A DNA stretch of 64,000 bases from positions 129,504,532 through 129,568,531 of the forward strand of contig NC_055996.1 of assembly GCF_018446385.1 (NCBI RefSeq), read 5' to 3'. Both the position numbers and the translations under genes were made by a program. A model generated the notes under the pieces. The model was not told the origin of the DNA and made no database searches. It worked only from the letters and a program-made list of their open reading frames with translations. Shown here piece by piece: positions 44,943-56,480 of this stretch. Source of the stretch: Zingiber officinale (Eukaryota; Streptophyta; Magnoliopsida; Zingiberales; Zingiberaceae). Numbering within the stretch: the first letter of the stretch is position 1; every line of letters starts with the position of its first letter.

Positions 44943-46166
44943 TGGTGCGGGAAACATTCGACGATCGAACCCAAATTTTGATAATGGCAAAGGGATTCAA
45001 AGTTAAGTTGTTTTGTTATTTAACATGTGTGAATGAGGTTTTTCAGAAAAGTCCTAACTGCAGTTAGACAGATAGAAAACCTTAGGGGGTGGTAACCCTA
45101 GGTGGAGGAAAATCCTAAGGGGCGGCAACCTTAGGTCCTAGGGGGTGGTAACCCTAGGTGGCAAAAAACCAAAGGGGGGGAGGGTAACCTTAAGTTCTAG
45201 GGGGAGGTAACCCTAGGTGGTGAAAAACCCTAGGGGATGATAACTCTAGGTCTTAGAGGGTGGTAACCCTAGGCAGAAAGTCCAGTCGGTCTGGAGGACC
45301 AGACTGGTATCAGGTATGCTCTCCTGAGTGGAGTAGGTGAGGACGCGTTCCCCGGAAGAGGGAACAGTAGGCATCGATTCGACCTAGGATTTTCGATCGG
45401 AAATTCGAAGTCAGAATCAGACAGTCCGGTGACTGTCGATTACTTAATTTACTTATATTGTGCTAATTTTGTCTTGTAGGGTATGTTGTTGTTTTGTGGA
45501 CTAACATATTTTGCAGAGACTAAAGTGCACATTTTACCTCGGGTGCATGGGTGAGCTAGCTGCGCAAAGGGGCTAGTGGTGCCTCCATGGGACTTGAAGG
45601 CGCCCCAGACTGCTGCTTAGAGGCGCCTTGGAGTGATGATGGAGGCACCCTCAAGAGGATAAGCTGCAGGTAGCAAGGCTTATCGACAGCGTTGATGTCG
45701 GGATGGACTTTGGGGTTTGAGGTGCCTCCATGAGGCATCGGAGGCGCCCTCAACTGCCTATTTAAGGCTATCTCGGCCAGCAGCTTAGAACAATAACTTC
45801 CAAGCGATCATTCTTCTTCGTGCTGCACAATAGACGATCCAGAAAGGTTGTAGCAAGTTTCCGACGACCAAGAGCTTCAAACTGAGTGTTTTTATTGTCG
45901 GTATAAAGTTTATTACAGCTTTTATTGTACTTAATCTGTAACACCTTTTCGTAATTATAGTTGTTGCCCAAAGTAAACGTTCAACGAACGTGGGCCTTGG
46001 AGTAGGAGTTGCCCTAGGCTCCGAACCAAGTAAATCTTGGAGTCTTTGTGATTGTATGTTTTTCCTTTCATTATTTCCACTGCGTTTAATTTCGATACAT
46101 CTTAAAATCGAACAAGTGAAAGCCACGAGCGCTATTCACCCCCCTCTAGCGCTTCTCGATCCAACA
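44943..46166 (+). repeat. 5' LTR of the Sirevirus-like element
   Basis: The right edge is fixed by CCAACA two bases before the primer site. The left edge (TGGTGCGGGAAAC) is inferred from where Tat-2 homology stops. The LTR contains about six short imperfect repeats of CCTAGGGGGTGGTAACCCTA (45080-45290), a GC-rich block of GGCGCC-type motifs (45590-45760), and a TATA-like TATTTAAGG (about 45760). Confidence 0.7.
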
Positions 46167-46265
46167 ATTGGTATCAGAGCGGGGTCGCTTCGAACAAGTG
46201 AAACCACCTTTCAAGCAAGTTTTTCGTGGTATTTTCAATTTTTCGGAGTCGATCAGAATTAGTAT

Positions 46266-47098
46266 TGATCCTGTCCGAATCGCCGAACCAAAGGACGCTG
46301 GGCACGTGTCGCTCTCCTAGTCGATGGCGTAGGCCTCCGAAGCTCCGGCGATCCTGCATAGAAGTCGGGCCGGGAAGGGGCTCCCGGCGGCGACCCTCCG
46401 ACGCTCAAGTCAGGTAAGCAAGTGGTGGAAAAAGTAGCTCCAAAAGTGTTCAACGCGTACCTCCGGCGAAGTCTGCGGCTCTTTATATAGAGCGGTGAAA
46501 GAGCTCCTACACGCCCACCGAGGCGCATACGTGTCCGCAGCCCATACCTCGGTATGTGCCTGTCAGAAAGCTTACCTGACGCCATACTGCCACAGTCCCA
46601 TCGCGCCTTCGATGGGACAACAAAACATCCCATTGTCAGACTTGAAGTATGGCTTAGCCATACGACTTGATAGCTGTCATAAAGTATTCACCTTTCCTTA
46701 CTGCTCCCAGTCCGGGGCGTCCGACCGGCTAGACGAGGGGTCCGTCCGGCTAGCTCCTCCTCTTCTTACGCGCCGGCCGGCCGGTACTCACCTTGCTTCC
46801 GGCCTGCCATTGACCTCGGTATGCTAGGGATATTTCCAATGTTGGGACTATTAGCAGTATTGTCACATTCTCCTAGGTCCTCCGCTCGGCTCTTAGCTAC
46901 TGTTTCAACTGAGCATCGGAACCCCAACCCTAGTCAGGGCGCCTTTTACTATCAGGTGTTAATTGGTCGGCCGATCGGCCTACCATTTTCCCGTGAGTCC
47001 GATCGGCTCACCCTTCTCCGGCAGGCCTCCCTGGCCCTTTAACCTCCACGTGTTGTTGACCCCTCGTAATGGGGTCTCTTGCCTTGACCACCGGATCA
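46266..47098 (-). repeat. Tat-1 3' LTR
   Basis: 833 bp, same length as the partner at 56481-57313. In element orientation it begins TGATCCGGTGGTCAAGG and ends CGGACAGGATCA. A TATA box (CTCTATATAAAGAGC in element orientation) lies at about 46480-46497. Proline- and leucine-rich frames here (for example 46495-46827) recur in both LTRs and are not genes. Confidence 0.95.
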
Positions 47099-47433
47099 CT
47101 TGCCTCCCCTTCAAGTCTAGTCGAAGGAGGTGAAGTTCAACTGACTAGACTGCCGATCTGATCAAGTGACGACCGCTACATTAGTCCGCTCGGACGGGTT
47201 AATGGATGCTCAGCCGTTCGGCGATATCTTGCCCGTGCCTTGGAATTTATGCCAAAGCTTCCGTCAACCACGTGCGTTAACCCGTAACTTGCTGACACGT
47301 GGCTACCATTCTCTTGTCAGGGTATGGCGGTGGCGTCACATCCGATGGGACAGCCGCCGTTTGAAATGGACGGCTGGATGATGACCTCGTTATCGACGAC
47401 CTGGATCGGACGGTGGAAATTGATCGCGGCCGC

Positions 47434-47442
47434 CCTTATAAA
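47434..47442 (+). promoter_or_regulatory. TATA box for the Tat-1 antisense gene
   Basis: CCTTATAAAGTT lies about 270 bp before the ATG at 47706 in otherwise GC-rich DNA, oriented against gag-pol. A pyrimidine-rich leader follows (CTTTTTTCTCTCTG, about 47609). The position suggests a promoter of its own, independent of the LTR. Confidence 0.45.
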
Positions 47443-47705
47443 GTTCCCGACTCCTGCTCTTCGCCGCATTTCGACCTCATCGTCTCCAGCCATCCTTCTG
47501 TTCCGTTTTTCTCCGGCGACCTTGCGTTTTAGCTTTCCGACGACTGTACGGCTCCCTTCGATCATCTTCTCTGCCCGTAAGGATTCCTTTTCCTTGCTGC
47601 CTCCCCTTTTTTCTCTCTGTTAGCTATTTCTTTCATCATCCCGCATCCTTTCCTAGTTTTTATTTCTTCTTCCTTCCACTTCGCATTCATTCCCGGTCCT
47701 ACACC

Positions 47706-49899
47706 ATGACTAGTACCTCACAGTTGACCGACGGCGCTCCTGGGCTATGGTACACGACCATGGAGAGCCGTTTTGACGAGGAGGACGCGTTGCGTCTGGT
47801 TCGGACATACGATATTCCTCCTGACCATCACATAGTATTAGCCACACTGGCCGATCGGCCTCATGAATCGCCGCCCGACACTGTACTTTTCTTCCGAGAC
47901 CAATTCTTGGCCGGGCTACGCTTTCCACCCCACAAGTTCTTCTTACAAGTCTGCAATTATTTTCGCATTCCGCTCGGTCAGGTAGTCCCTAACTCCATTA
48001 GGCTGTGGAGCGGAGTGGTAGTCCTTTTAAACTGAACAACATCCCCCTCGACCCTAAGATTTTTCACTACTTTTTTTATCCCAAGCAAGCCGAGTGGGGT
48101 ACCTTTATTTTCCAGTCTAGGATAGGTTTCGTCTTTTTTGATAATATGCCGAGCTCCAACAAACATTGGAAGGAGCACTTTTTCTATGTACGTTTTCCCG
48201 AGCTGCCAACTTTTCGTACCAAGTGGCAGACGACGATGCCGGCGCAACTGGAGCTCGGCAAATTTAGAGGCGACGCGGCATACCTTCATGCAGCCGAACG
48301 GCTGGTCGGTCAACGCTATCATATTGACAAGCTGCTCCTTCCGGGAGTAATACACATATTCGGCTTGTCTCCTACCCCAGCCGATCTGCCATGCAGCATG
48401 AGTAAGTTCCCTTATCTTCCTATTTATTTTGTTCTAACTGATTTATTTTTTGCTTTTGCAGCTGAAGTTATGTGGCGCGCCAAAGCTACCAAGAAGTTCA
48501 AATTGAAAGCCGCTCAGATTGAAGCGGTGAAGAACAAGGAGGTCGCCGAGCGGGGCCTTGATCCAGCTGATCCGACCGGCGAAGCAGGTGAGGGGACTCA
48601 GGATGCCCCTGAAGCCTAAGCAGCCACTACCTCTCACGACGAGGCAGCGGGAGGCACAGAACCTTCTACCCCAGCCGAGGTGGACGGTCGTTCGGCCGAT
48701 GATGTTCCCCTGCTCACTCGGAAGCGCAGACGGCCAGAGCCGGCATCTGCATCAACTGCCTTTGATGAGCCACAGCCCGAGCGGGGCGTGGATGCTCCGA
48801 TGTTATCGGGGACCATTTCTCTAGAGAGTACCCCGACCCCACATGGCTCTCCGAGGGCAAGCTATGAGGTGTCGCCGTCCAGCCCTTCAAGAACTCTGCG
48901 CCATATCAGGCGTTTGGGCAAGCTTCCTTCCTCGTCCACCGGTGGGCCATCCGGTAAGGCCGATGCTTCTCAGAGCGAGCCGAGCGGCCCGAACTTAATT
49001 AAAACCGTCCTGCGCCTCCCCTCAGAGGAATACATGGCTGCTGCTGATCGGCCAATGGTCCCCGAGCAGCAGATCACCTTGACTGGCCCTCTTGCAAAAG
49101 CTTGGGAGGATGATCGGCGCCGAATAAACGCGATGACTCCCGGGCAGCTCGGCGACAGTAACCTTCAACAGGCCACCGGGGTATGCTCTCTTTCTTTGTT
49201 CGTGTATTTGAATTTAGTTTTTAACCTGTTCACTCTGGCTTGCAGAACTGGGTGGAGCAGATTGCCGTTAGCAATCTGTTGGCCGAGCTGGAGGATGAAT
49301 TGAAAAAACTTAAACCCGCAGGGGACAACCGACAATCGACGGCCGCTCTAGAGAAGGACAAAAAATTATTGGAAGCCGAACGGAAACGAGTTTCCGATCT
49401 GGCGAGCAAGGTCGTTCGACTTGAAACGATGGTCAAACAACGAGATAAGGAGATCAAGACGGCGACCACTCGGAAGCGCCAGGCCATCGATGACATGGAC
49501 CGAATGAAGGTGGAGATCAGAGGGCTAGAGCAACGCATCAAGGATCTGGATGCTCTTCTGACCACTGAGAAGGAGAGCCGCTCGACCGATTTGCTGAAAT
49601 TCGATGAAGACTTAAAGGCTCTCCATGCTGCCAACGATGCCTCCCAGGCCGTGCTCAAAGAGTATGAGGAGGGGGAGTCGGCTCGCTCTGAGGAAGTGAG
49701 GAAGGCATTCGTCCGCTCGGATGCCTTTGGGGAGAAATTTATTGACAAGATCTCCCTTACCTTTGAAGAGGCGATCAAGGCGGCTGTGGATCACTTGAAG
49801 ACCAAGGGCCACCTTCCTGCCGAGCTGACCATCCCCCCAGAGGATCTGGCTACCGTGATGGGCGTCATTCCTGATACACTTTTTGATTTTGACGCGTGA
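47706..49899 (+). pseudogene. Antisense gene of Tat-1: putative gypsy-type transposon domain plus coiled coil
   Basis: Exon 1 opens at ATG 47706 (MTSTSQLTDGAPGLWYTTME) and contains the plant 'putative gypsy type transposon' domain (PF04195-like: PPHKFFLQVCNYFRIPLGQV, IPLDPKIFHYFFYPKQAEWG, RFPELPTFRTKW). Introns are 48401-48461 (GTAAGT...TTGCAG) and 49181-49245 (GTATGC...TTGCAG), both phase-consistent. Exon 2 is acidic and Ser/Pro-rich with a KRRR patch. Exon 3 (49246-49899) is a long coiled coil (LEKDKKLLEAERKRVSDLAS) ending PDTLFDFDA-stop. A one-base loss near 48027 shifts the frame and an in-frame TAA stands at 48617, so this copy is broken. Additional antisense frames downstream of pol are known in some Tat elements. 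The function is not established. Confidence 0.75.
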
Positions 49900-50267
49900 G
49901 GAGTGTGTTTCATCAACTTTTTTGTTCCCCTGCCGTTCGGCCAAACTTGTTTCTTGCTGTAACTTTTTTAGTTTGCCCAGTGCTCGGCATTAATTGATTA
50001 TCTTTTCCGTTCCTTCAACTTTTGTTTTGGCAAGAAATTTTTCTTTCGTCCTACTAAGTGTTCTTTAAAACTCCTCCGCTCGGCTTCACGCTCTAACGTG
50101 GACTCAAGCCGCTTGCCTTCAATAACGTCTTTCGCCATGCAATCGGGCAGCCGCTCGGCGCGCGAACTTCACCCGCTCTCGTGCTCACATTTTTAATTCT
50201 AATTAACCATCTTTTGCTTTGCGCCTTACCTCAAAAGGGGTTTTCGCTAGATTTTTGCAATGCGCGC
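49900..50267. other. Tat-1 spacer between the antisense gene and the tandem array
   Basis: This is the 3' flank of the antisense gene, T-rich at first and then with scattered CCGCTCGG motifs like those that end each 64-bp unit. No coding sequence is seen. Confidence 0.6.
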
Positions 50268-51163
50268 TGCTCGGACGTTTATAGACGCCGGCTCGTCTCT
50301 CGATATTTAACGTCGGAACTCGACGGTCTTCCGCTCGGACGTTTATAGACGCCGGCTCATCTCTCGATATTTAACGTCGGAGCTCGACGGCCTTCCGCTC
50401 GGTCGTTTATAGACGCCGACTCGTCTCTCGATATTTAACGTCGGAGCTCGACGGTCTTCCGCTCGGACGTTTATAGACGCCGGCTCATCTCTCGATATTT
50501 AACGTCGGAGCTCGACGGCCTTCCGCTCGGACGTTTATAGACGCCGGCTTGTCTCTCGATATTTAACGTCGGAGCTCGACGGCCTTCCGCTCGGACGTTT
50601 ATAGACGCCGGCTCGTCTCTCGATATTTAACGTCGGAGCTCAACGGTCTTCCGCTCGGACGTTTATAGACGCCGACTCGTCTCTCGATATTTAACGTCGG
50701 AGCTCGACGGCCTTCCGCTCGGACGTTTATAGACGCCGACTCGTCTCTCGATATTTAACGTCGGAGCTCGACGACCTTCCGCTCGGTCGTTTATAGACGT
50801 CGGCTCGTCTCTCGATATTTAACGTCGGAGCTCGACGGTCTTCCGCTCGGTCGTTTATAGACGCCGGCTCGTCTCTCGATATTTAACGTCGGAGCTCGAC
50901 GGCCTTCCGCTCGGTCGTTTATAGACGCCGGCTCGTCTCTCGATATTTAACGTCGGAGCTCGACGGTCTTTCGCTCGGTCGTTTATAGACGCCGGCTCGT
51001 CTCTCGATATTTAACATCGGAGCTCGACGACCTTCCGCTCGGTCGTTTATAGACGTCGACTCGTCTCTCGATATTTAACGTCGGAGCTCGACGGTCTTCC
51101 GCTCGGACGTTTATAGACGCCGGCTCGTCTCTCGATATTTAACGTCGGAGCTCGACGGTCTTC
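50268..51163. repeat. Tandem array, 14 units of 64 bp
   Basis: The word GTTTATAGACG recurs at 50277, 50341, 50405 and every 64 bp through 51109, fourteen times with no change of period. Each unit reads CGTTTATAGACGCC-GGCTCGTCTCTCGATATTTAACGTCGG and on to AGCTCGACGG-CTTCCGCTCGG. Differences are substitutions only, at a few recurring sites (GGACG/GGTCG, GGTCTT/GGCCTT, GCCGGC/GCCGAC). It lies just past the integrase stop, in the 3' untranslated region of Tat-1. Confidence 0.97.
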
Positions 51164-51290
51164 ATGGCTAACTTCGATAATGCCGATCGGCGGAACCCTT
51201 GGCCATCCTTTGAATTAATTTTGCTTCCTGCATTATTAGGACATGGGCGACCATAATATATACACAAGTGAGTTACATTAAATGCACCTT

Positions 51291-53033
51291 TCATCCAGCC
51301 CGATAAGGCTGGAGATGATTTGCGCTCCATGGCCGGTCCAGTTGACGCCCATCTTCATCCTCCAGATAATAGGCGCCCGAGTGGAGCTTTTCAATAACCT
51401 TGAAGGGACCCGCCCACGGGGCTTCCAACTTGCCGACGTCGCCGGCCGGCTTGACTTTCTTCCAGACAAGATCGCCGACCTGGAATGATCTGGGGATCAC
51501 TCGGCGGTTGTAGTTTTGCTTCATCCGCTGCCGGTATGCCATCAGCCGAACGGACGCCTTGGCCTGCTCCTCGTCAACTAAATCCAACTCCATGTTCCTC
51601 CGTTCGGCGTTGCCATCATCATAGCTCTGGATCCGAGCGGATTCGACGCCGACTTCAACAGGAATGACTGCCTCGCCGCCATACACCAGGTGGAAAGGCG
51701 TGACGCCCGTCCCTTCCTTTGGAGTCGTTCGGATGGCCCATAAGACGCCCGGCACTTCATCCACCCAACTTCCTCCCCAATGGTTGAGCCGAGCACGCAG
51801 AATACGAAGAATTTCCCGATTGGCCACTTCGGCTTGACCATTGCTCTGGGGATATGCTACGGATGTGAAGTGTTGCTCGATGCCATAGCTTTTGCACCAA
51901 TCTTCGAGCAACTTTCCCATGAATTGCCGCCCATTATCGGAGATAAGTCGAGGGGGGATGCCGAAGCGACAGATGATGTTCTGCCAAATAAATTTCTTGA
52001 CCATCTGCTCGGTGATCTTGGCTAGCGGCTCGGCCTCCACCCACTTGGAAAAATAATCGACCGCCACTAGCAGAAATTTCCACTGTCCGGTCGCCATAGG
52101 AAATGGACCGACGATATCCATTCCCCACTGATCGAACGGACATGAGACTGTTGATGCCTTCATTTCCTCTGCCGGCCGGTGGTAGAAGTTATGGTACTTC
52201 TGGCATGAAAGGCACGTCGACACAGTCCGAGCGGCGTCTGCTTGTAAGGTTGGCCAAAAGTATCCGGCTAGCAGGATCTTCTTAGCTAGTGATCGTCCGC
52301 CCGGATGCCCTCCGCATGATCCTTGATGTACTTCTTGGAGGATGTAAGCCGAGTCCTCTGAGCTCACGCATTTCAACAGCGAGCGTGAGAAAGCCTTTTT
52401 GTAAAGCTGAGCGCCGATGAGTGTGAACCGACCGGCTCTCCTCCTTAGCAGCTGGGCTTCATTCTCATTGGATGGTGTGGCGCCCGAGCGGAGGAACTCT
52501 ATGATGGGTGTCCGCCAGTCGCTTGGAAACGTGAGTCCATCCATCCGGTCGACGTGCGCCACCAACAGTACTTTTTCAATTGGCTGCTGAATGGCGACCG
52601 GCGTTACTGAGCTCGCGAGCTTGGCTAACTCATCGGTCGCTTGATTTTCTGCTCTGGGTATCTTCTGGACAATAACTTCTCTAAAATCAGCTTTGAGCTT
52701 CTCGAAGGCTTCGGCGCAGAGCTTAAGCCGAGCACTATTGATTTCGAAGGTACCAGAGAGCTGCTGCGCGGCCAACTGTGAATCCGAGTGAAGTGTTACC
52801 CGACCGGCTCCCACATGCCGGGCTGCCTGCAAGCCGGCTATGAGGGCCTCATACTCTGCTTCATTGTTGGTAGCTTTATAATCCAGCCGGACGGATAAGT
52901 GCATCTTTTCTTCTTGAGGGGAGAGCAACAATATTCCAATCCCGCTTCCGAGCCTAGTGGATGACCCATCCACATATATTCTCCACATAGCTTCCGGCTC
53001 CGGCCTTTGCACCTCAGTCACAAAATCGGCCAA
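51291..53033 (-). CDS. Tat-1 open segment: archaeal-type RNase H and integrase
   Basis: This is the largest uninterrupted piece of the Tat-1 polyprotein (580 residues). RNase H spans residues about 15-150 with D-G-S-S, N-E-A-E-Y-E-A-L and H-S-D-S catalytic segments. The zinc-binding part of integrase (H..C..C around HQGSCGGH and STCLSCQKYH) is at about 225-275, and the DDE core at 300-450. The C-terminal part ends with WKKVKPAGDVGKLEAPWAGP and HLQPYRAG, with no chromodomain. Listed separately because the whole frame is intact here and the domain could still be expressed from a readthrough or internal product. That is inference. Confidence 0.8.
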   Translation of the reverse strand: MADFVTEVQRPEPEAMWRIYVDGSSTRLGSGIGILLLSPQEEKMHLSVRLDYKATNNEAEYEALIAGLQAARHVGAGRVTLHSDSQLAAQQLSGTFEINSARLKLCAEAFEKLKADFREVIVQKIPRAENQATDELAKLASSVTPVAIQQPIEKVLLVAHVDRMDGLTFPSDWRTPIIEFLRSGATPSNENEAQLLRRRAGRFTLIGAQLYKKAFSRSLLKCVSSEDSAYILQEVHQGSCGGHPGGRSLAKKILLAGYFWPTLQADAARTVSTCLSCQKYHNFYHRPAEEMKASTVSCPFDQWGMDIVGPFPMATGQWKFLLVAVDYFSKWVEAEPLAKITEQMVKKFIWQNIICRFGIPPRLISDNGRQFMGKLLEDWCKSYGIEQHFTSVAYPQSNGQAEVANREILRILRARLNHWGGSWVDEVPGVLWAIRTTPKEGTGVTPFHLVYGGEAVIPVEVGVESARIQSYDDGNAERRNMELDLVDEEQAKASVRLMAYRQRMKQNYNRRVIPRSFQVGDLVWKKVKPAGDVGKLEAPWAGPFKVIEKLHSGAYYLEDEDGRQLDRPWSANHLQPYRAG

Positions 53034-56000
53034 GGATTGCGCTTTGATCGCCGAGCGGGGCTGGTATTAGATGTCAAATTCACTTAACTCTGTCGTCCAT
53101 TTGATGAGCCGCCCGGATGCTTCTGGATTCAGTAACACACGTCCGAGCGGACTATTGGTCTTGACAATGATGGTATGCGCCAGGAAGTATGGGTGAAGGC
53201 GCCGAGCGGTGAGGACCAGAGCGAAAGCCAGCTTCTCAAGCCCAGTGTAGCGAGATTCAGCATCTTTTAAAATATGACTAAGGAAATACACGGGCTCTTC
53301 TCCGCTCTCCCTCACTAACGCCGAGCCGATTGCATGCTCGGTTGAAGACAGGTACATATAAAGTGGCTCACCCGTAGTCGGCTTGGCCAATACCGGGAGA
53401 GAGTTCAGATATGCCTTTAAGTCTTCGAACGCCCGATCGCATTCTTCATCCCAGTGGAACTTAGAGGCCTTGCGCAAAATTTTGAAGAAAGGGAGGCTTC
53501 GGTCGGCAGTTTTGGAGATGAATCGGGACAGAGCAGTTATCCGACCGGTCAAACGTTGCACTTCCCTTGTATTTTTTGGAGGCGGCATGTCTTGTAGAGC
53601 TTTCACCTTGCTGGGATTTGCTTCGATTCCCCGCTCAGTCACTATATATCCCAGAAAACATCCTCCCTTTGCTCCGAACAGGCACTTCTGGGGATTTAGC
53701 TTGACTCCATATCTGCGCAGTGTTCGGAAGGTTTCCTCCATGTCTTTGAAGAGATCGGCCGCTCGGACGGACTTGATGAGAATGTCGTCCACATACACTT
53801 CCAGATTTCACCCGATCTGCTCTCTGAATACTTTATTCATCAAGCGCTGATAGGTGGCTCCCGCATTCTTCAATCCGAACGGCATCACATTATAGCAATA
53901 TGTGCCGTCGGCCGTCACGAAGCTGACTTTTTCTTGATCTTCACGGGCGAGCGGCACTTGATGATATCCTTGGTAAGCGTCGATCATACATATTAATTCG
54001 CAGCTGGCCGTAGAGTCCACCAGCTGATCTATCCGGGGCAGAGGATAAAAGTCTTTCGGGCAAGCTTTGTTAAGATCCCGGAAATCTATGCATACTCTCC
54101 ACTTGTTGCCCGGCTTGGAGACTAATACTACGTTAGCCAGCCAGCTCGGGAACTGCACTTCTCGTATATGGCCGACCTCTAGAAGCTTCTCAACTTCCGT
54201 CCGGATGATGGAATTCTGCTCGGCGCTGAAATCCCTTTTTCTCTGCTTCACTGGCCGAGCGTCCGGTCGGACATGTAGCTCGTGCTGCGCTATATTTGGC
54301 GAAATTCTAGGCAGCTCATGTGTCGACCAGACGAAGACATCACAATTTCTCTGGAGGCATTTGAGCACTTCCTCCTTCTGGTTGGCCTCTAGATCGGATG
54401 CAATAAAGGTCGTGGCCTCCGATCGGGTTGGGTGAATCTGCACTTCCTCTTTTTCTTCATAAATTAAAGAGGGTGGCTTTTCAGTGATGGCGTTTACCTC
54501 GATCCGGGGCGCCTTCCGAGGGGAATTGGCTTCTGCTCGGACCATCTCGATGTAGCATCGCCGAGCTGCTAGCTGATCTCCCCGTACTTCTCCCACTCTG
54601 TCCTCCACGGGGAACTTGATCTTCTGATGGAAGGTTGAGACGACCGCTCGGAATTCGCTGAGCGCCGGTCGTCCTAAAATGACATTGTAGGACGAGGGAG
54701 AGTCGACCACCACGAAGTTTGCTGTCCTTGTCCTCCTGAGCGGCTCTTCTCCCAGCAAGATAGCCAGCCGGATCTGTCCGACCGGCTGAACTTCGTTACC
54801 CGTAAACCCGTAGAGCGGAGTTGTCATGGGTAACAGCTCGGCTTGATCAATTTGTAGTTGATCGAACGCCTTCTTGAATAGGATGTTGACTGAGCTTCCT
54901 GTGTCAACAAATACACGGTGAATAGTATAATTGGCTATTACCGCTTTAATGAGTAGGGCATCGTCGTGGGATATTTCAACTCCTTCCAAGTCCCCTGGCC
55001 CGAAACTGATTTCCGGTCCGTTCGCCTGCTCTTGGCTGCAGCCGACTGCATGGATTTGGAGCTGCCGGACACTCACCTTTCTGGCTCGATTAGAGTCTCC
55101 TCCGGTCGGCCCGCCAGCAATAATGTTGATCTCGCCTCGGGAAGTATTGCTTCTATTCTCTTCTTCCTGAGCGGACGGTCGAGACCTTTCTCGTGACTTT
55201 CGGCGATCCTCCTGCCTTGGAGAGCGATGCCGATCGGGCGTCTGTTGCTGTCGCCTATCAGTTCGAGTCCGATCGGCTTCATGAGTTCTCTGTCGCCTGT
55301 CGAACGATGGTGATCTACGCCCGCCACTTCGAGGAACAGGATGAGCAATCAAAGGAAGGCTCCGACAATCTTTGGTGTTATGCGTGTCCGTGCGGTGGAT
55401 TGAGCAGAACATGGGAGTCTATTTCTTCTTTGTCTTGGGCCGTTCGGCTGCTACTTCTTGCACGTGGGACCTCACATGAGGGGAGCGGATTGCTTCGGCC
55501 CTCGGTCCTCTAGGCGGTTGAGCGGCGGGAGGCTTCCGCTCGGCAGGTGGAGCCGGCTCGGTTGGAGTTTCTTTTTTCCTGGCCGCTTGCGCTTCTTCCA
55601 CGTTGATGTACTCGTTAGCCCGGTGTAGCATGTGATCATAATCTCGGGGCGGCTTTCGGATGAGCGACCGGAAGAAGTCCCCATCCACTAGGCCTTGTGT
55701 GAAGGCATTCATCATGGTCTCCGAGGTGGCCGTTGGAATGTCCATGGCCACTTTGTTGAACCGCTGGATGTAAGCTCGGAGCGATTCACGGGCTTCTTGT
55801 TTGATGGCGAACAGGCTCACGCTCGTTTTCTGGTAGCGCCGACTACTTGCAAAATGATGGAGGAAGGCCGTTCAGAAATCCTTGAAGCTCGTGATGGATC
55901 CGTCCGGCAGCCTCCGAAACCACCGTTGAGCCGATCCCGAGAGAGTGGTAAGAAAAACTCGGCATTTTACTCCATCTATGTATTGATGGAGCGTAGCGGT

Positions 56001-56435
56001 GTTATCAAACTTACCCAGATGATCATTTGGGTCGGTTGTCCCATTATACTCGCCGATCGTCGGAGGCACGTAATGCTTGGGCAGAGGATCTCATAGAATA
56101 GCCTCTGAAAATTGGCGATTGATCCGCTCGGGCGATGCGTCCGCTCGGGGGGCTTTCCCTTTTCTGTCTTCTCGTCTAGGCATTTCGTCCGAAGAAGATC
56201 CCCGATCTCTATGAGCTGCTGCGGCTTCAGGGGTACAGAACAGGGCTCGATGAAATGCAACGGTGGCCGGCGGTGCTTCCGCTCGACCACCAGAAGCTGA
56301 TGTTGCTTGCTGCTCCGACCGCTCGACTGTTACTTTCTGTTTTTGCTCCACGAGCTTGGCGGTCCTTATCTCGATCAGAGCATCGAGTTCCTCATTCGAA
56401 AGCGTCACCGTGTGTTGTCGTCCAACCTCGTCCAT
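51291..56435 (-). pseudogene. Tat-1 gag-pol, one frame with five in-frame stops
   Basis: From ATG 56435 to the final stop at 51291 there are 1715 codons in one phase, with no frameshift. Premature stops are at 56091, 55872, 55419, 53808 and 53067. Gag: YNGTTDPNDHLGKFDNTATL and RWFRRLPDGS, then a Cys-His motif (MFCSIHRTDTHNTKDC). Protease: VFVDTGSSVNILF (about 54900). RT: WRVCIDFRDLNKACPKDFYP, MPFGLKNAGATYQRLMN, and VYVDDILIKS after the fourth stop. The first RNase H (FHWDEECDRAFEDLKAYLNS, 53440) is followed by a second, archaeal-type one (RIYVDGSSTRLGSGIGILLL, 52975; AEYEALIAGL). Integrase: HQGSCGGHPGGRSLAKKILL, then MDIVGPF, ISDNGRQF and NGQAEVANREI as D, D and E. The dual RNase H marks the Tat lineage. 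Confidence 0.9.
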
Positions 56436-56459
56436 TGTTTTCGATCGGATGCAGGAGCG

Positions 56460-56477
56460 TTCCCACAGATGGCGCCA
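56460..56477 (-). other. Tat-1 primer-binding site
   Basis: On the minus strand TGGCGCCATCTGTGGGAA begins three bases inside the 5' LTR end. TGGCGCC is complementary to the 3' end of several tRNAs used by Tat/Athila elements (tRNA-Asp type). The match beyond eight bases is weak, as in related plant elements and in Tat-2. Confidence 0.7.
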
Positions 56478-56480
56478 AAT

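Noticed and set aside
46495..46827. 110-residue frame repeated at 56710-57042
   Set aside because: Present in both Tat-1 LTRs and antisense to the element. It is a by-product of LTR duplication.
49230..49778. 182-residue Ser-rich minus-strand frame
   Set aside because: Shadow of the coiled-coil exon on the plus strand, as shown by the splice acceptor at 49245 and the coiled-coil periodicity.
50268..51163. CRISPR array or rDNA spacer
   Set aside because: Uniform 64-bp tandem units without unique spacers, lying within a retrotransposon 3' region.
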